A stretch of 64,000 nucleotides of DNA from Siphonodentalium dalli (lineage: Eukaryota > Mollusca > Scaphopoda > Gadilida > Siphonodentaliidae), in contig CP136063.1 of the NCBI GenBank assembly GCA_032622095.1, forward strand, positions 265,477,426-265,541,425, given 5' to 3'. Positions 21,740 through 34,949 of the stretch are shown piece after piece (within the stretch, counting starts at the first letter, position 1; each line of letters begins with the position of its first letter). Both the position numbers and the translations under genes were made by a program. The notes under the pieces are model-generated. The model saw only the letters and a list, made by a program, of their open reading frames with translations, searched no databases and was not told the origin of the DNA.

Positions 21740-24700
21740 GTCAGTTTTGAATTCACGCAGCTGGGTGCGCATGAGGATATGTTGCGATGAAAAAAGTAGA
21801 TTCAATAATACCAATATGGGCTTATTCCATATAGAAATAGTCCAACATTGGACTGTCTTAAAAAATCGCGCTTAGCTTAAATAATGCCAGTATGAGCTTA
21901 TTTTGCTCATTAAAATAAGCCCGTTATGAGCTCATTTTTACGAGAACAGGCGGCATATTGTCAATATTTTAAACCTAAACACGTTGCATATGGGCCTAAA
22001 CACTGGTTATTATAACAGCCATATATGGGATATTTCAATATGCGATAACCCCATCCTATGCTTATTTTAGCAATTCGTGTTGTGGAAAACAACACAAATA
22101 AACCAACTCAAGACATACCATGCAGACGTCACCCTGTTCTCATGAAAATAAGTGCCATATTGTACTTATTTTCAAGAGAACAGGCTGGAAAACAACACGA
22201 TTAAACAACTCAACACTTACCTGCAGATGTCAGGCTATTTTCGTGAAAATAAGCACCTAACGGGCCTATTTTAACGAGCGATATAAGCTAATGTTGACAT
22301 TATTTAATCGCAATACATTTAAGCTCTATATTAACCGAAAACATGGTTTTTAAAACAGTACAATATGTGCCTATTTCCATATCGGAATTATTTAATCTGC
22401 TTTTTTCATCAACATGACTTACCAAAGTTACGCTCTTTGTATTGTGTTTTCGCTGTGGCCCGCGCCATTCAACGGAATAAGGGGCTTAAGCTCAATATGT
22501 GCTTATTTCATAATCAGATAGGTCCAGCATAAACCTGTGAGTAGTTACATGTAGGTCCAATATGATCATATTTGAACGAGGATATGTTTCATCCTGTTGT
22601 CGTTAAAATAAACACATAATGGGCTTATTTTAATGAGCGAATTAAGATCATACTGGCATTATTTAACCTCGATTTTTTCATCGACAAGACATACCAGATT
22701 AACTCTCTTTATATTGTGTTTTAACAAATAAACCAACACAAGACTTACTATGCAGATGCCAGCCTGTTCTCGTGAAAATAAGCACATAACAATATGAGAT
22801 AAGCCCGTATGTGCTTATTTTCACGACAACAGGATGGAAAAACAACACGATGAAACAACTCAATACTTAACATGCAGATGTCAGGCTATTTTCGTGATAA
22901 ACACTAATTTTTTTCATATAAGCTAATGTTGGCATTATTTAATCGCAATTTATATAAGCTCTATATTGACCTATACTACGTGTTTCAAAACCAACATATC
23001 CTCGCGCAAATACGCACATAAGCAATATATAATGTGAAATAGGTACATAATGTGATTATTTGATTCTCAAATAAGCAGATAGTGGAGTCATAGCCGTTAT
23101 TTCGTTTTACGGCACCGGCCACAGTTAAACCACATATTAAAGAGCATATACATATGAAAAGTCGTGGGTTTGTTTATTTTTGTCATTACCCGCAGATAAT
23201 CTGCTTAGAACTGCATCATTATGAGTCGATAATGTGATAACATACTCTAAATTACAGCACATTATATCCGATTCTAATCAGATTATCTACCTAAATGAAG
23301 TTCTTTATAAGCAGAAAAAATGTGCGGGTTTTGGGGAGAACATGCTGTTTAAAACAGTACAATATGGGACTAATTATATACGAAATAAGTCCGTATTGGC
23401 ATCATTTATTCTACCTGTTGTCATCAACACGACTTACCAAAGTTACGCTCTTTGTATTGTGTTTTCGCTGTGGCCTGTGCCATTCAACGGAATAAGGGGC
23501 TTAAGCTCAATATGTGCTTATTTCAGATCAGATAGGTCCTCCAACATAAACCTGTGAGTATTTACATGTAGGTCCAATATGAGCCTATTTGAACGACGAT
23601 ATGTTTCATCCTGTTGTCGTTAAAATAAACACATAATGGGCTTATTTTAATGAGCGAATTAAGCTCATACTGGCGTTATTGAACCTCAATTTTTTCATCA
23701 ACAAGACAAACCAGATTCACACTTTTTTAAATGTGTTTTAACAAATAAACCAACTCAAGACTTAGCATGCTGATGTTAGCTGTTCTCGTGAAAATAAGCA
23801 TATAACAATATGAGATAAGCCCGTATTGTGCTTATTTTCACGAGAACAGGATTGAAAACAACACGATGAAACAACTCAATACTTAACATGCAGATGTCAG
23901 GCTATTTTCGTGAAAATAAACACTTAAATTTTTTCATATAAGCTAATGTTGTCATTATTTAAACGCAATTTATATAAGCTCTATATTTACCTAAAACACG
24001 GTTTTTAAAACAAACATATCCTCGCACAAAATCGACCTATAATTTGAAATAGATACATAATGTGATTATTTGATTCTCAAATAAGCAGATAATTGAGGCA
24101 TAGCCGTTATTTCGTTTTATGGCGCGGGTCACAGTTAAAATACATATTAAAGAGCGTATACATATGAAAAGTCGTGGGTTTGTTTATTTTTGTCATTATC
24201 CGCACAAAATCTGCTTAGAATAGCCTCGTTATGAGTCGATAATGTGACTAAAGTTTTCTAATTTTCAGCACATTATCGACTCCAATAAAGTCATTCTAAG
24301 CAGATTATCTATCTAAAGGAATCAGATAATGTGCGTGTTTTGGTGAGAACAGGCTTTTTAAAACAGTACAATATGGGACTATTAGCATATGAAACAAGCC
24401 TGTATTGGCATTATTTATTCAACTTATTTTCAACGACTTACCAAAGCTACGCTTTTTGTATTGTGTTTTCACTGAAATAAACCTATTAGTATTATTAATC
24501 TAGCTTTTTTCATCGACACGACCTACCAGATGCACGATCTTTATTTTCTATGCGGCCCTCGCCATTCAACGGAATAATGGTTACAAGCTCACTGGGCTTA
24601 TTTCAGAATCAAATAAGTCCAAAATGAACCTATGTGAATACTTAGGTCCACAATGAACCTATGTGAATACTTAGGTCCAAAATGAACCTATGTGAATACT

Positions 24701-25140
24701 TAGGTCCACTATGAACCTATGTGAATACTTAGGTCCACAATGAACCTATGTGAATACTTAGGTCCACTATGAACCTATTTACACGAGGAAATGTTGCGAT
24801 GAATAAAATTAGAATGAATAATACCAATATGTGCTTATTTCGTATAGAATAGTCAGATATTGGACTGTTTTAAAAACCGCATTTAATAGGTCCATATATA
24901 GTGTACATGTATATTAGGTTAAATATTACCTCTATATTACTTTATATCGCTCATTAAAATAACACCCGTTATGTGTTTATTTTCACGAGAACAGGTTGCA
25001 TATTGACATTATTTGAAAACTCAAAAACGGTCCATATTGGCCTAGACGCTGGTTATTAAAACAGCCCTTTTAATGTATATTGGATATTTGAATATTAGAT
25101 AAGCCCGTATTGAGCTTAGTTTCACGACCATAGAGTTGAA
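21740..25140. repeat. complex satellite, ~1,015-bp units with internal inverted motifs
   Basis: A block around TTACGCTCTTTGTATTGTG and CAACGGAATAAGGGGCTTAA occurs at 22428 and 23443, giving a 1,015-bp offset that holds over most of the region. A third, partial unit follows from 24360. Inside the units CTCGTGAAAATAAGC and its reverse complement occur many times, often flanking GATAAGCCCGTAT. No coding frame is preserved between units. Confidence 0.8.
24618..24785 (+). repeat. 29-bp minisatellite, about 5.5 copies
   Basis: GAACCTATGTGAATACTTAG plus GTCCACAAT repeats with A/T changes in CCACAAT, CCACTAT and CCAAAAT. It sits inside the larger satellite. Confidence 0.95.
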
Positions 25141-25186
25141 AACAACACGAATCAACCATCTCATGACTCACCATAAGACTGTTCTC

Positions 25187-25393
25187 GTGTTATGTAAACA
25201 GAAGCACAACTTCTGTAACACGAGCAGTCTGTTGTTTACGTCCACCATCGTACGTCTTGACGACAATATACTATTTACGCGCTGATTATGTTTGGCATAT
25301 GAACAAAACTATATTTTTTTTTTAATTCCTTCTGTTGATGACGATTTGAACAAATATGATTATTTCTGCAACGAACGCCGCCCGTGCCTTTAA
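25187..25393 (-). mobile_element. Kolobok/T2-like MITE, half copy
   Basis: Begins abruptly at GTTATGTAAACAGAAGC and ends CCGTGCCTTTAA, matching the right half of 14486-15014. The left half is missing at the junction with the upstream satellite. Confidence 0.7.
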
Positions 25394-25582
25394 ATCGTGC
25401 AAAATTGAGTTGGGACCTTCACCTATACAGCGAAGTACATTATTAATGAAGAGATAATAACTAAGAAATATATTCCCCGCGTTATTTTTTCGACTTTATA
25501 AGGTTCCCTGTCAAAACTTGTTGCACTGGTGGAATATGATATCAACGGGCGTTGGCCAGAGTAGAGATTCATGACATGATCT
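25394..25582 (+). mobile_element. MULE-like element, right arm only
   Basis: TTGAGTTGGGACCTTCACC, TATAAGGTTCCCTGTCAAAAC and TAGAGATTCATGACATGATCTA follow the order of the right arm of 61800-62315. It directly abuts the TTAA end of the Kolobok-like half copy. Confidence 0.7.
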
Positions 25583-27427
25583 AGCATATAGGCAGACACT
25601 TATCATCTCTCCTGGGCAAATGCAACCTATAATTATATTGAACATATCGACACGCTATATGATTACAGTATAATCGGTGTATTATTTCAGCCAAACCTTG
25701 GCTGTTTATTTCACAGGAGTTTCTGGGATAACCTGTGTGTCGGCTCAGAACATGCGTGCCAATTGAGGAGAACACGCGAAGGATTTGTGTAAATGTTAGC
25801 CCAAACGACATTTCGAAGTAACGACTGCTTTGTTGTTTATTTCGAGGAATAATACCGCATCATATGAATTCAGCCCAAATATATTGACAGGTGTCAAGGG
25901 TCAAACTCAAAACTGAGCAATAAAAAACTAATATTAATAAATACCGAGTATATTTAATTTAACGCCAATGGGTCGTTTATGTGCGTTCAAGAGTGTATTT
26001 ATGCCTAAAGCAAAGTGAAATAACGATCTTAAAATGAATTGGCCGGTATATTGTATTAGTTATCAGGGTTACCAGGGTCGTAGTTGTATAAATTACAATA
26101 TATTTTTATGCTAAGATAATTGCGTGGTAATTTGTTTGCAATGGATTGATCGGTATTCAGGTCCCATATATGGAAATTCCAAATATGGAAAGTGACGTGC
26201 GCAAAACAGCTGCATCTGGGTCAGATATATTTATAGCGAAGAAATGTTGTCAAATTGCACGTCTGAATACGCGTCTTATTCTCACTTATACCGTGTTTAT
26301 ATCAGTTTTATTCTATGTGTTGTTGTGTATTGTATTACTTTGATCAAGGTTGCGCTTTTGTTATTCTCACAAAAGGTAAATTTGATGCGTGTTTGATGCG
26401 TGTTTACATTTCAAAATTTCGTCGGCCATGTACAGTAACACTACAGTGCGACGGAATTCCATATCCTTAATTACGAGACTAATTTATCGAATGAGGTCAA
26501 ATTTTCGCATATAAGAAGACTCGTATGTTATTCTGCACCATTCTGACGAGTGCTGAAATTCGCATTATTTTCGTTTTTATCGAAAAATAATCGTTCTCTA
26601 TGTAAATTTTTTCAACCAAAAAAAAATTCATTGTTTTGCCAATTTCAAGCTAGTTTATAGCATGGTCATGGCATAATTTGACATAGCGAGTGTCGGTAGA
26701 CGTTTCTTGAGTGTGCACAACAAATTTTGGTCCCAACGAAGCAGGCTAAAATCCTGAAATTTGTCAATTTTACTTTGCGTGTGAAGAAAATATTCATTTA
26801 AACTTCCAAAATTGGTTGAAATATGCTCAACAACATTCAGTTGAATGGTGACATTATTTATAGTCACCGACTAACTTCCACGATGAATCAAATTTGTTTT
26901 TATTGGTGACAATTATGTCGCGAGAGATAAAAATGTAAATTTTTTAAAGAAAATGTAAAATTTTAGCTCATTTTAAGACTTTAATTGCTTGTAGATCGGT
27001 GTTAATTATCTTCGTCAATGATGTCATGTCACGCTTGTTAATAATTCATTTGTTCGGAAATACTTATTGGGGGTCGAAATGTATAAAATTTAACTACCAC
27101 CACTTCCAAAAACAACACCAATAAACAATAACGCTCTTTGTTCCATGCAATGGAAATGGCTATTTATTGTCCTGATATCAGTGATATAAATGAATGCCTA
27201 AAATTAGTATTATCCTGAAATAAATTTATGCCACTTTGGCGAACATGGGAACCACGGTACAATTTATGCCATTTAGGCACACTTCAGAGTGAAATCAGGG
27301 CTTATATTTCGGCGAAAATCCAAATCTAGATTCTCGTAAATATTCTCGCAAATTACCCTGGATTCTCGTGAAAAAGTATATATGGATTCTCGCTAAATCA
27401 GATGAAATATATGCCTTGGAAATATAG
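25583..27427. other. non-coding, nothing recognised
   Basis: No splice-flanked exon or repeat family was identified. ACGCTCTTT occurs at 27131 outside any element I could delimit. GATGCGTGTTT is directly repeated near 26385. Confidence 0.4.
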
Positions 27428-30400
27428 CAAATCGTTTAATGCTTTAGAATTTTTGTTTTTCGGAGATTTATATATATGCTTAAAGACATATTATGGACTT
27501 GTTATGGACTTTTTCAGGTGCGAGAAATTGATAAGTTAGTGCTCAGGGACTTTGCCAAATCACTGAAATTTTCCACAAAAATCTGCCACACCACTTCATA
27601 GAGAACATCGTCTGAACTACTCCAAATTGTAAATATTTACATCTCGATTCGGGGCGCAACTATCGGCTATAATTAAACAAAAATGATTTCGCCATCGAGA
27701 GTCATTGCATTTAACTAATATATAAGAATGACGTTGTGTATCATCCATTTGGATTAATATTCGTAACGAATAACTACTTTGAGAAAGATTATTCTTAATT
27801 TCTATTTGATCACTCTGCCCGGTGTCTGCCGGAGTGTTTCACATCACTTTAATCAAGGAAGACTGTTCAGAAAAACTGTATTTCAAGAAATCGTTTAATG
27901 CTTTAGAATTTTGGTTTTCGGAGATTTATATATATGCTTAAAGACATATTATGGACTTGTTATGGACTTTTTCGGGTGCGAGAAATTGATAAGTTAGTGC
28001 TCAGGCACTTTGCCAACCTGGGGAATTTTATCATTCTACTAACATCACTGAAAATTTCCCAAAAAATCTGCCACACCACTTCATAGAGAACATCGTCTGA
28101 ACTACTCCAAATTGTAAATATTTACATCTCGATTCGGGGCGCAACTATCGGCTATAATTAAACAAAAATGATTTCGCCATCGAGAGTCATTGCATTTAAC
28201 TAATATATAAGAATGACGTTGTGTATCATCCATTTGGATTAATATTCGTAACGAATAACTACTTTGAGAAAGATTATTCTTAATTTCTATTTGATCACTC
28301 TGCCCGGTGTCTGCCGGAGTGTTTCACATCACTTTAATCAAGGAAGACTGTTCAGAAAAACTGTATTTCAAGAAATCGTTTAATGCTTTAGAATTTTGGT
28401 TTTCGGAGATTTATATATATGCTTAAAGACATATTATGGACTTGTTATGGACTTTTTCGGGTGCGAGAAATTGATAAGTTAGTGCTCAGGCACTTTGCCA
28501 ACCTGGGGAATTTTATCATTCTACTAACATCACTGAAAATTTCCCAAAAAATCTGCCACACCACTTCATAGAGAACATCGTCTGAACTACTCCAAATTGT
28601 AAATATTTACATCTCGATTCGGGGCGCAACTATCGGCTATAATTAAACATAAATCATTTCGCCATCGAGAGTCATTGCATTTAACTAATATATAGGAATG
28701 ACGTTGTGTATCATCCATTTGGATTAATATTCGTAACGAATAACTACTTTGAGAAAGATTATTCTTAATTTCTATTTGATCACTCTGCCCGGTGTCTGCC
28801 GGAGTGTTTCACATCACTTTAATCAAGGAAGACTGTTCAGAAAAACTGTATTTCAAGAAATCGTTTAATGCTTTAGAATTTTGGTTTTCGGAGATTTATA
28901 TATATGCTTAAAGACATATTATGGACTTGTTATGGACTTTTTCGGGTGCGAGAAATTGATAAGTTAGTGCTCAGGCACTTTGCCAACCTGGGGAATGTTA
29001 TCATTCTACTAACATCACTGAAAATTTCCAAAATAATCTACCACCCCACTTCATAGAGAACATCGTCTGAACTACTCCAAATTGTAAATATTTACATCTC
29101 GATTCGGGGCGCAACTATCGGCTATAATTAAACAAAAATGATTTCGCCATCGAGAGTCATTGCATTTAACTAATATGTAAGAATGACGTTGTGTATCATC
29201 CATTTGGATTAATATTCGTAACGAATAACTACTTTGAGAAAGATTATTCTTAATTTCTATTTGATCACTCTGCCCGGTGTCTGCCGGAGTGTTTCACATC
29301 ACTTTAATCAAGGAAGACTGTTCAGAAAAACTGTATTTCAAGAAATCGTTTAATGCTTTAGAATTTTGGTTTTCGGAGATTTATATATATGCTTAAAGAC
29401 ATATTATGGACTTGTTATGGACTTTTTCGGGTGCGAGAAATTGATAAGTTAGTGCTCAGGCACTTTGCCAACCTGGGGAATTTTATCATTCTACTAACAT
29501 CACTGAAAATTTCCCAAAAAATCTGCCACACCACTTCATAGAGAACATCGTCTGAACTACTCCAAATTGTAAATATTTACATCTCGATTCGGGGCGCAAC
29601 TATCGGCTATAATTAAACAAAAATGATTTCGCCATCGAGAGTCATTGCATTTAACTAATATATAAGAATGACGTTGTGTATCATCCATTTGGATTAATAT
29701 TCGTAACGAATAACTACTTTGAGAAAGATTATTCTTAATTTCTATTTGATCACTCTGCCCGGTGTCTGCCGGAGTGTTTCACATCACTTTAATCAAGGAA
29801 GACTGTTCAGAAAAACTGTATTTCAAGAAATCGTTTAATGCTTTAGAATTTTGGTTTTCGGAGATTTATATATATGCTTAAAGACATATTATGGACTTGT
29901 TATGGACTTTTTCGGGTGCGAGAAATTGATAAGTTAGTGCTCAGGCACTTTGCCAACCTGGGGAATTTTATCATTCTACTAACATCACTGAAAATTTCCC
30001 AAAAAATCTGCCACACCACTTCATAGAGAACATCGTCTGAACTACTCCAAATTGTAAATATTTACATCTCGATTCGGGGCGCAACTATCGGCTATAATTA
30101 AACATAAATCATTTCGCCATCGAGAGTCATTGCATTTAACTAATATATAGGAATGACGTTGTGTATCATCCATTTGGATTAATATTCGTAACGAATAACT
30201 ACTTTGAGAAAGATTATTCTTAATTTCTATTTGATCACTCTGCCCGGTGTCTGCCGGAGTGTTTCACATCACTTTAATCAAGGAAGACTGTTCAGAAAAA
30301 CTGTATTTCAAGAAATCGTTTAATGCTTTAGAATTTTGGTTTTCGGAGATTTATATATATGCTTAAAGACATATTATGGACTTGTTATGGACTTTTTCGG

Positions 30401-31300
30401 GTGCGAGAAATTGATAAGTTAGTGCTCAGGCACTTTGCCAACCTGGGGAATGTTATCATTCTACTAACATCACTGAAAATTTCCAAAATAATCTACCACC
30501 CCACTTCATAGAGAACATCGTCTGAACTACTCCAAATTGTAAATATTTACATCTCGATTCGGGGCGCAACTATCGGCTATAATTAAACAAAAATGATTTC
30601 GCCATCGAGAGTCATTGCATTTAACTAATATGTAAGAATGACGTTGTGTATCATCCATTTGGATTAATATTCGTAACGAATAACTACTTTGAGAAAGATT
30701 ATTCTTAATTTCTATTTGATCACTCTGCCCGGTGTCTGCCGGAGTGTTTCACATCACTTTAATCAAGGAAGACTGTTCAGAAAAACTGTATTTCAAGAAA
30801 TCGTTTAATGCTTTAGAATTTTGGTTTTCGGAGATTTATATATATATGCTTAAAGACATATTATGGACTTGTTATGGACTTTTTCGGGTGCGAGAAATTG
30901 ATAAGTTAGTGCTCAGGCACTTTGCCAACCTGGGGAATGTTATCATTCTACTAACATCACTGAAAATTTCCAAAATAATCTACCACACCACTTCATAGAG
31001 AACATCGTCTGAACTACTCCAAATTGTAAATATTTACATCTCGATTCGGGGCGCAACTATCGGCTATAATTAAACAAAAATGATTTCGCCATCGACTCGA
31101 TGGCATCGAGAGTCATTGCATTTAACTAATATATAAGAATGACGTTGTGTATCATCCATTTGGATTACTATTCGTAACAAATAACTACTTTGAGAAAGAT
31201 TATTCTTAATTTCTATTTGATCACTCTGCCCGTTGTCTGCCGGAGTGTTTCACATCACTTTAATCAAGGAAGACTGTTCAGAAAAACTGCATTTCAAGAT
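27428..31300 (+). repeat. 485-bp satellite array, eight units, with trimeric higher-order repeat
   Basis: TTCGTAACGAATAACTAC recurs at 27760, 28245, 28730, 29215, 29700, 30185 and 30670, exactly 485 bp apart. The last step is 501 bp because of a ~16-bp insertion CGACTCGATGGCATCG near 31093. Unit 1 has a short deletion (27556). Diagnostic variants recur every third unit: TATAGGAATG at 28692 and 30147; TATGTAAGAATG plus GGGAATGTTATC at 28993/29175 and 30448/30630. So units 2-4 and 5-7 are copies of a 1,455-bp trimer. A frame at 30732-30998 opens only through a 2-bp insertion and is not a gene. Confidence 0.97.
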
Positions 31301-31364
31301 CACCAAACAACTTTCCTTTTTAGGGCCACCACATCTTTCCAAAGATGTACTTCTTCCATTTTGC

Positions 31365-31645
31365 TATCAAAGACCGAAAAATGTCGTTAAACTAGAGATC
31401 CAAATACCCACTAAGGCCCCCTATATCTTGAAATATTAAAGACCGAGAATGTCGTTAAACTATAAAGACCGAAAAATGTCGTTAAACTATAGAGATCCAA
31501 ATACCCCCTATATCTTGAGATATTATAAAGACCGAAAAATGTCATTAAACTATTAAAGACCGAAAAATGTCGTTAAACTAGAGATCCAAACATCCCGATC
31601 CCCTATTTTTTTTAGACAATTAAGAACGAAATATGTCGTTACACC
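31365..31645 (+). repeat. short interspersed tandem motif GACCGAAAAATGTCGTTAAAC
   Basis: AAAGACCGAAAAATGTCG and TTAAACTA recur five times, alternating with GAGATCCAAATACC and CCTATATCTTG. Confidence 0.8.
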
Positions 31646-31904
31646 ATTAATACATAATTTGTGTTTATGAAAGTCTGGCACCCATTAGCAGTTTGTTTTC
31701 AGTACATTTTAATATTCATTGGAACGTAAACAATTATTCGCTGACAGAAATCATGTTAATATCGCCTTTCGTTACTGGTTTCCTCTACTCAAATATTTCT
31801 CACTGCTCAATACTTATAATTAAAAAAAATGTTCTGTGTTTTGTGTCACTTCTTAATAGCATTATGTATTCTGCTATTGGCAAGAAACAAAGTTGCAGTA
31901 TACC

Positions 31905-32398
31905 TTAAAGGTACGGAAGGCCTTGGTGGGTATCCTGTGAACATATTTCCACCTGTCAAAAACCGCTGCAAACGAAAATAATATTCAAATATAGACATAC
32001 TTTGTTAATATACAAATGAGAAATATCTCATAAACAGTATGTTATTGTCGTAAATTTGACGATTGTTTGACAAAGCATAAAAAGTTACTTTCTTGGTGTT
32101 TCTTTATATTATGATGGTAAACATAAAGAGCGTTCTTTGTTGCTCAATTCCTTATTTGGAAATAATAAAGAGCGTTTATACCATTTGTGTGTGATTAGCC
32201 AGTAGCATTGTGCTGCCTTCTATAACACAATCAGACTCTTGTTTAGGTAAAATTTAGTAGGTCTTTATGTGAGCATGATGTTTACGCGATAGTGATCGTA
32301 TATTTGAACCAATATGTATGCCTTTTAATATTTTTCTGTTTACGGTGTTTGGAACAAATATGAATATTTTCGACAACTAAGCCCCCTCGTCCCTTTAA
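31905..32398 (-). mobile_element. Kolobok/T2-like MITE, old diverged copy
   Basis: TTAAAGGTACGGAAGGCC at the left and CCCTCGTCCCTTTAA at the right, with TTAA tips and two AAAGAGCGT motifs (32125, 32167). More substitutions than the copies at 234 or 14486. Confidence 0.7.
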
Positions 32399-34167
32399 TA
32401 TAATTAATATAACATCCCTCATCCAATAATCTCCAAATTGCATATCTAAGTTCAATCCTAGTTATACACGTCACGCCGCCCCTCATCATTTGCCAATTGT
32501 ACACCCTTTTTTTGCTGCTGCTGCTGCAACTGTTCAATTTCTTTTAAAATTATTGAAAAAATGGCCCTCCCGCCCGCCGACATTTACTTCTGATTTTGTT
32601 TTATCATCGGTCCGCACCAAAATTGAGCACACGTCCCTATATAATATACCTATTTAAACCGAGTATACACGGTGGTGTAATAGATCAACCGTTAATTTAA
32701 CCGTTTAGGTAGCATATTTCCACGTATACGTTATCACGACAAATCCCTGCTGATCTGTTATTAATGAACCAAACACTTAACATGTCAACACACTCTGGCC
32801 CGCCAATGCTACAGTGTATAAACGTAACGGGGCAAATATGCACATTATATTGGCAGCTAACGAGAGCATTCATCATCGGCAATCTGCTCACCTCTTTTAT
32901 CCGATACGATAGAAACTAAACGATTTGTTACTTCTAATTACCCGTACTTAATTACACTACTTGCGTGTTAATAAAGTACGACCCCATTACCACTAAATGT
33001 GAAACATGGGATTTAGAACATTAATATTCACTCTTACATATTTCCACATTCAAGGTGTAATCGTATGTCAGTTGTAACGTTGTGAAACTGCAACCGAACT
33101 GAATTATTCTATGCTAAATAGTTCATGGCTGACCTGATGCATGCATCTTAGTTTTCTTGTATATCACATCACAGTCGAATAATTGCACTTCAATGACAAT
33201 TACGAGGATGGGTGGTTGATTGGTATGACTATAATATGAAATGACAAGAATGCATGCGTGATGCGTATTGTAGCACCGTGTATGTTTAATTCAAAGGGCA
33301 CCAGAAATATGTGACCTTGGGTCGTAACATGATGATACACACCCCATGCTAAGTGGTCCTGCTAATTCGATATGACGCTGGCGGTTCTCGCTGAATGGCC
33401 ATGATGCTAATGGTGCAAAACTGATGTTGTTAAGAAATGTAGGGTTAGTTTACTTTCCCTGTTTGTTTTCTTAATCTGAGCGATGTTTGGAAAAAACAGT
33501 ATCTCTGGTACACATCCATGAATATATATTAAAATAATTTAATAATGGTTTAAATATGCATAATCCGAATTAACGTTCGCAAATTACTATTTCCTTGGCT
33601 GTGGGGGTAAAAATATTTTATTCGATTCGAGGAACCCACCCATCAAAGCTCAGAGTGATCAGATATCAATTTTTGAAATCTATTATTTTTCACCACCGAT
33701 ACTTTTTAGTGGCATAGTAACAAGTCAACGAGAAGACAGTCTCGATCGGACCAAATTGCTGATGAAGATGGATAACTCTATAATCAAGTGGCTTTTTATG
33801 TTAAATATTTGACAAACCGGAAAAATTTCGTTTAACAAAATGTTGAAAAATAACAGGTTTTGGGCAATTTTATACTTGGACATATTCTCTATGAACAGTT
33901 TCCCCCAGTTTTTCAGTGATTAGGTCAGATTAGGTCAACAATTTATGACGTCGTGTTCGTGTTACGGTCTGTGTTATTGGGGTATGGAACGGGTGACACA
34001 ATTGGCAGTAGACCAATCACCGAACAGGATTTAGTAATTATTAACAAAGACGGGTTATGTGAATATTGTTTGATAAACCTAGGAAACATTCGTGTAAATA
34101 TAGTAGCGTGATTTGTACTTATTCTTACAGGTGTGAATGTGGAGGGTGTGTGGTTATATAAGAAATG
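32399..34167. other. non-coding, nothing recognised
   Basis: A short TGC repeat (32512-32528) is present. No exon, TIR or tandem repeat could be supported. Confidence 0.4.
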
Positions 34168-34304
34168 AACGGCGGTTTCAATGTGGTCATGGGATTTTGA
34201 CCGCGAGAAAAATTCAGCAAACTGCATGAACCCCGAAGGGGTTCATGCGGAGTTTGCTGATTTTTATCGCGGTCAAAACCCATGACCACGTTGAATCCGC
34301 CGTT
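34168..34304. repeat. 137-bp near-perfect palindrome
   Basis: Arms of about 67 bp run from AACGGCGGTTTCAATGTGGT to its mirror ACCACGTTGAATCCGCCGTT, around a CATGAACCCC-GAA-GGGGTTCATG centre. A few mismatches occur. The MITE-like hairpin has no clear target duplication. Confidence 0.9.
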
Positions 34305-34743
34305 TATTATTTATATTTATATACTCACGCTCTTTAAAACACTTCTCCAAATATGTCCGTTATTTCGCCAAAAACACTTTTTCAAATATCTCCGTTATTT
34401 CGTTTATAAAAATAATTTCCTATTTCTATATTTCGCTTTATATTTCGCCCTATTTCGCTATTTCGTTGTATTTTCATATTTCGCTTTTTCGTTGTATTTC
34501 ATATTTCGATAATTCGCTATATTTGACATAATTATTATGGGATATGGGATTATATGATAACCAACATTATGTTATGATAGTCAATCGAACATCTCGTGCC
34601 ACCCGTGCTCGCGATTAGATGCCACTAGCCATACAATCGTGAACCTCGATTACATATTGTTTGCTATCAAATCATTGGCGTATTGGCTGACTAGATACTC
34701 AAGCAGTCGGTAATATCCGACAATCCCCGGTGATGTCCGGGAC

Positions 34744-34816
34744 CAATGTGTTCATAAACCTATGAACGACATTGGAAGTGACGTCACGTTACGTTCATAG
34801 GTTTATGAACGCATTG
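34744..34816. repeat. inverted repeat enclosing a TGACGTCA site
   Basis: CAATGTGTTCATAAACCTATG is mirrored by CATAGGTTTATGAACGCATTG. The spacer contains GTGACGTCAC, the full CREB/ATF consensus palindrome. Confidence 0.8.
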
Positions 34817-34949
34817 AATAAGGGGCGTGTCTACCGTAACACTATGGGGAAATCGGAAGAGATATTAGGGGTATGTAAATATATTGATATGACTGATTCT
34901 TACATGTGTGAATGTAGAGGGTGTGTGGTTATATCGATATGACGATATA

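Noticed and set aside
30732-30998. 88-codon frame in the last 485-bp satellite unit
   Set aside because: Open only because of a 2-bp TA expansion; the same frame is closed in the other seven units.
27428-31300. CENP-B box in the 485-bp satellite
   Set aside because: TTCGTAACGAAT and GATTCGGGGCG were compared with the known TTCG....A..CGGG pattern; the required A and CGGG positions do not fit.
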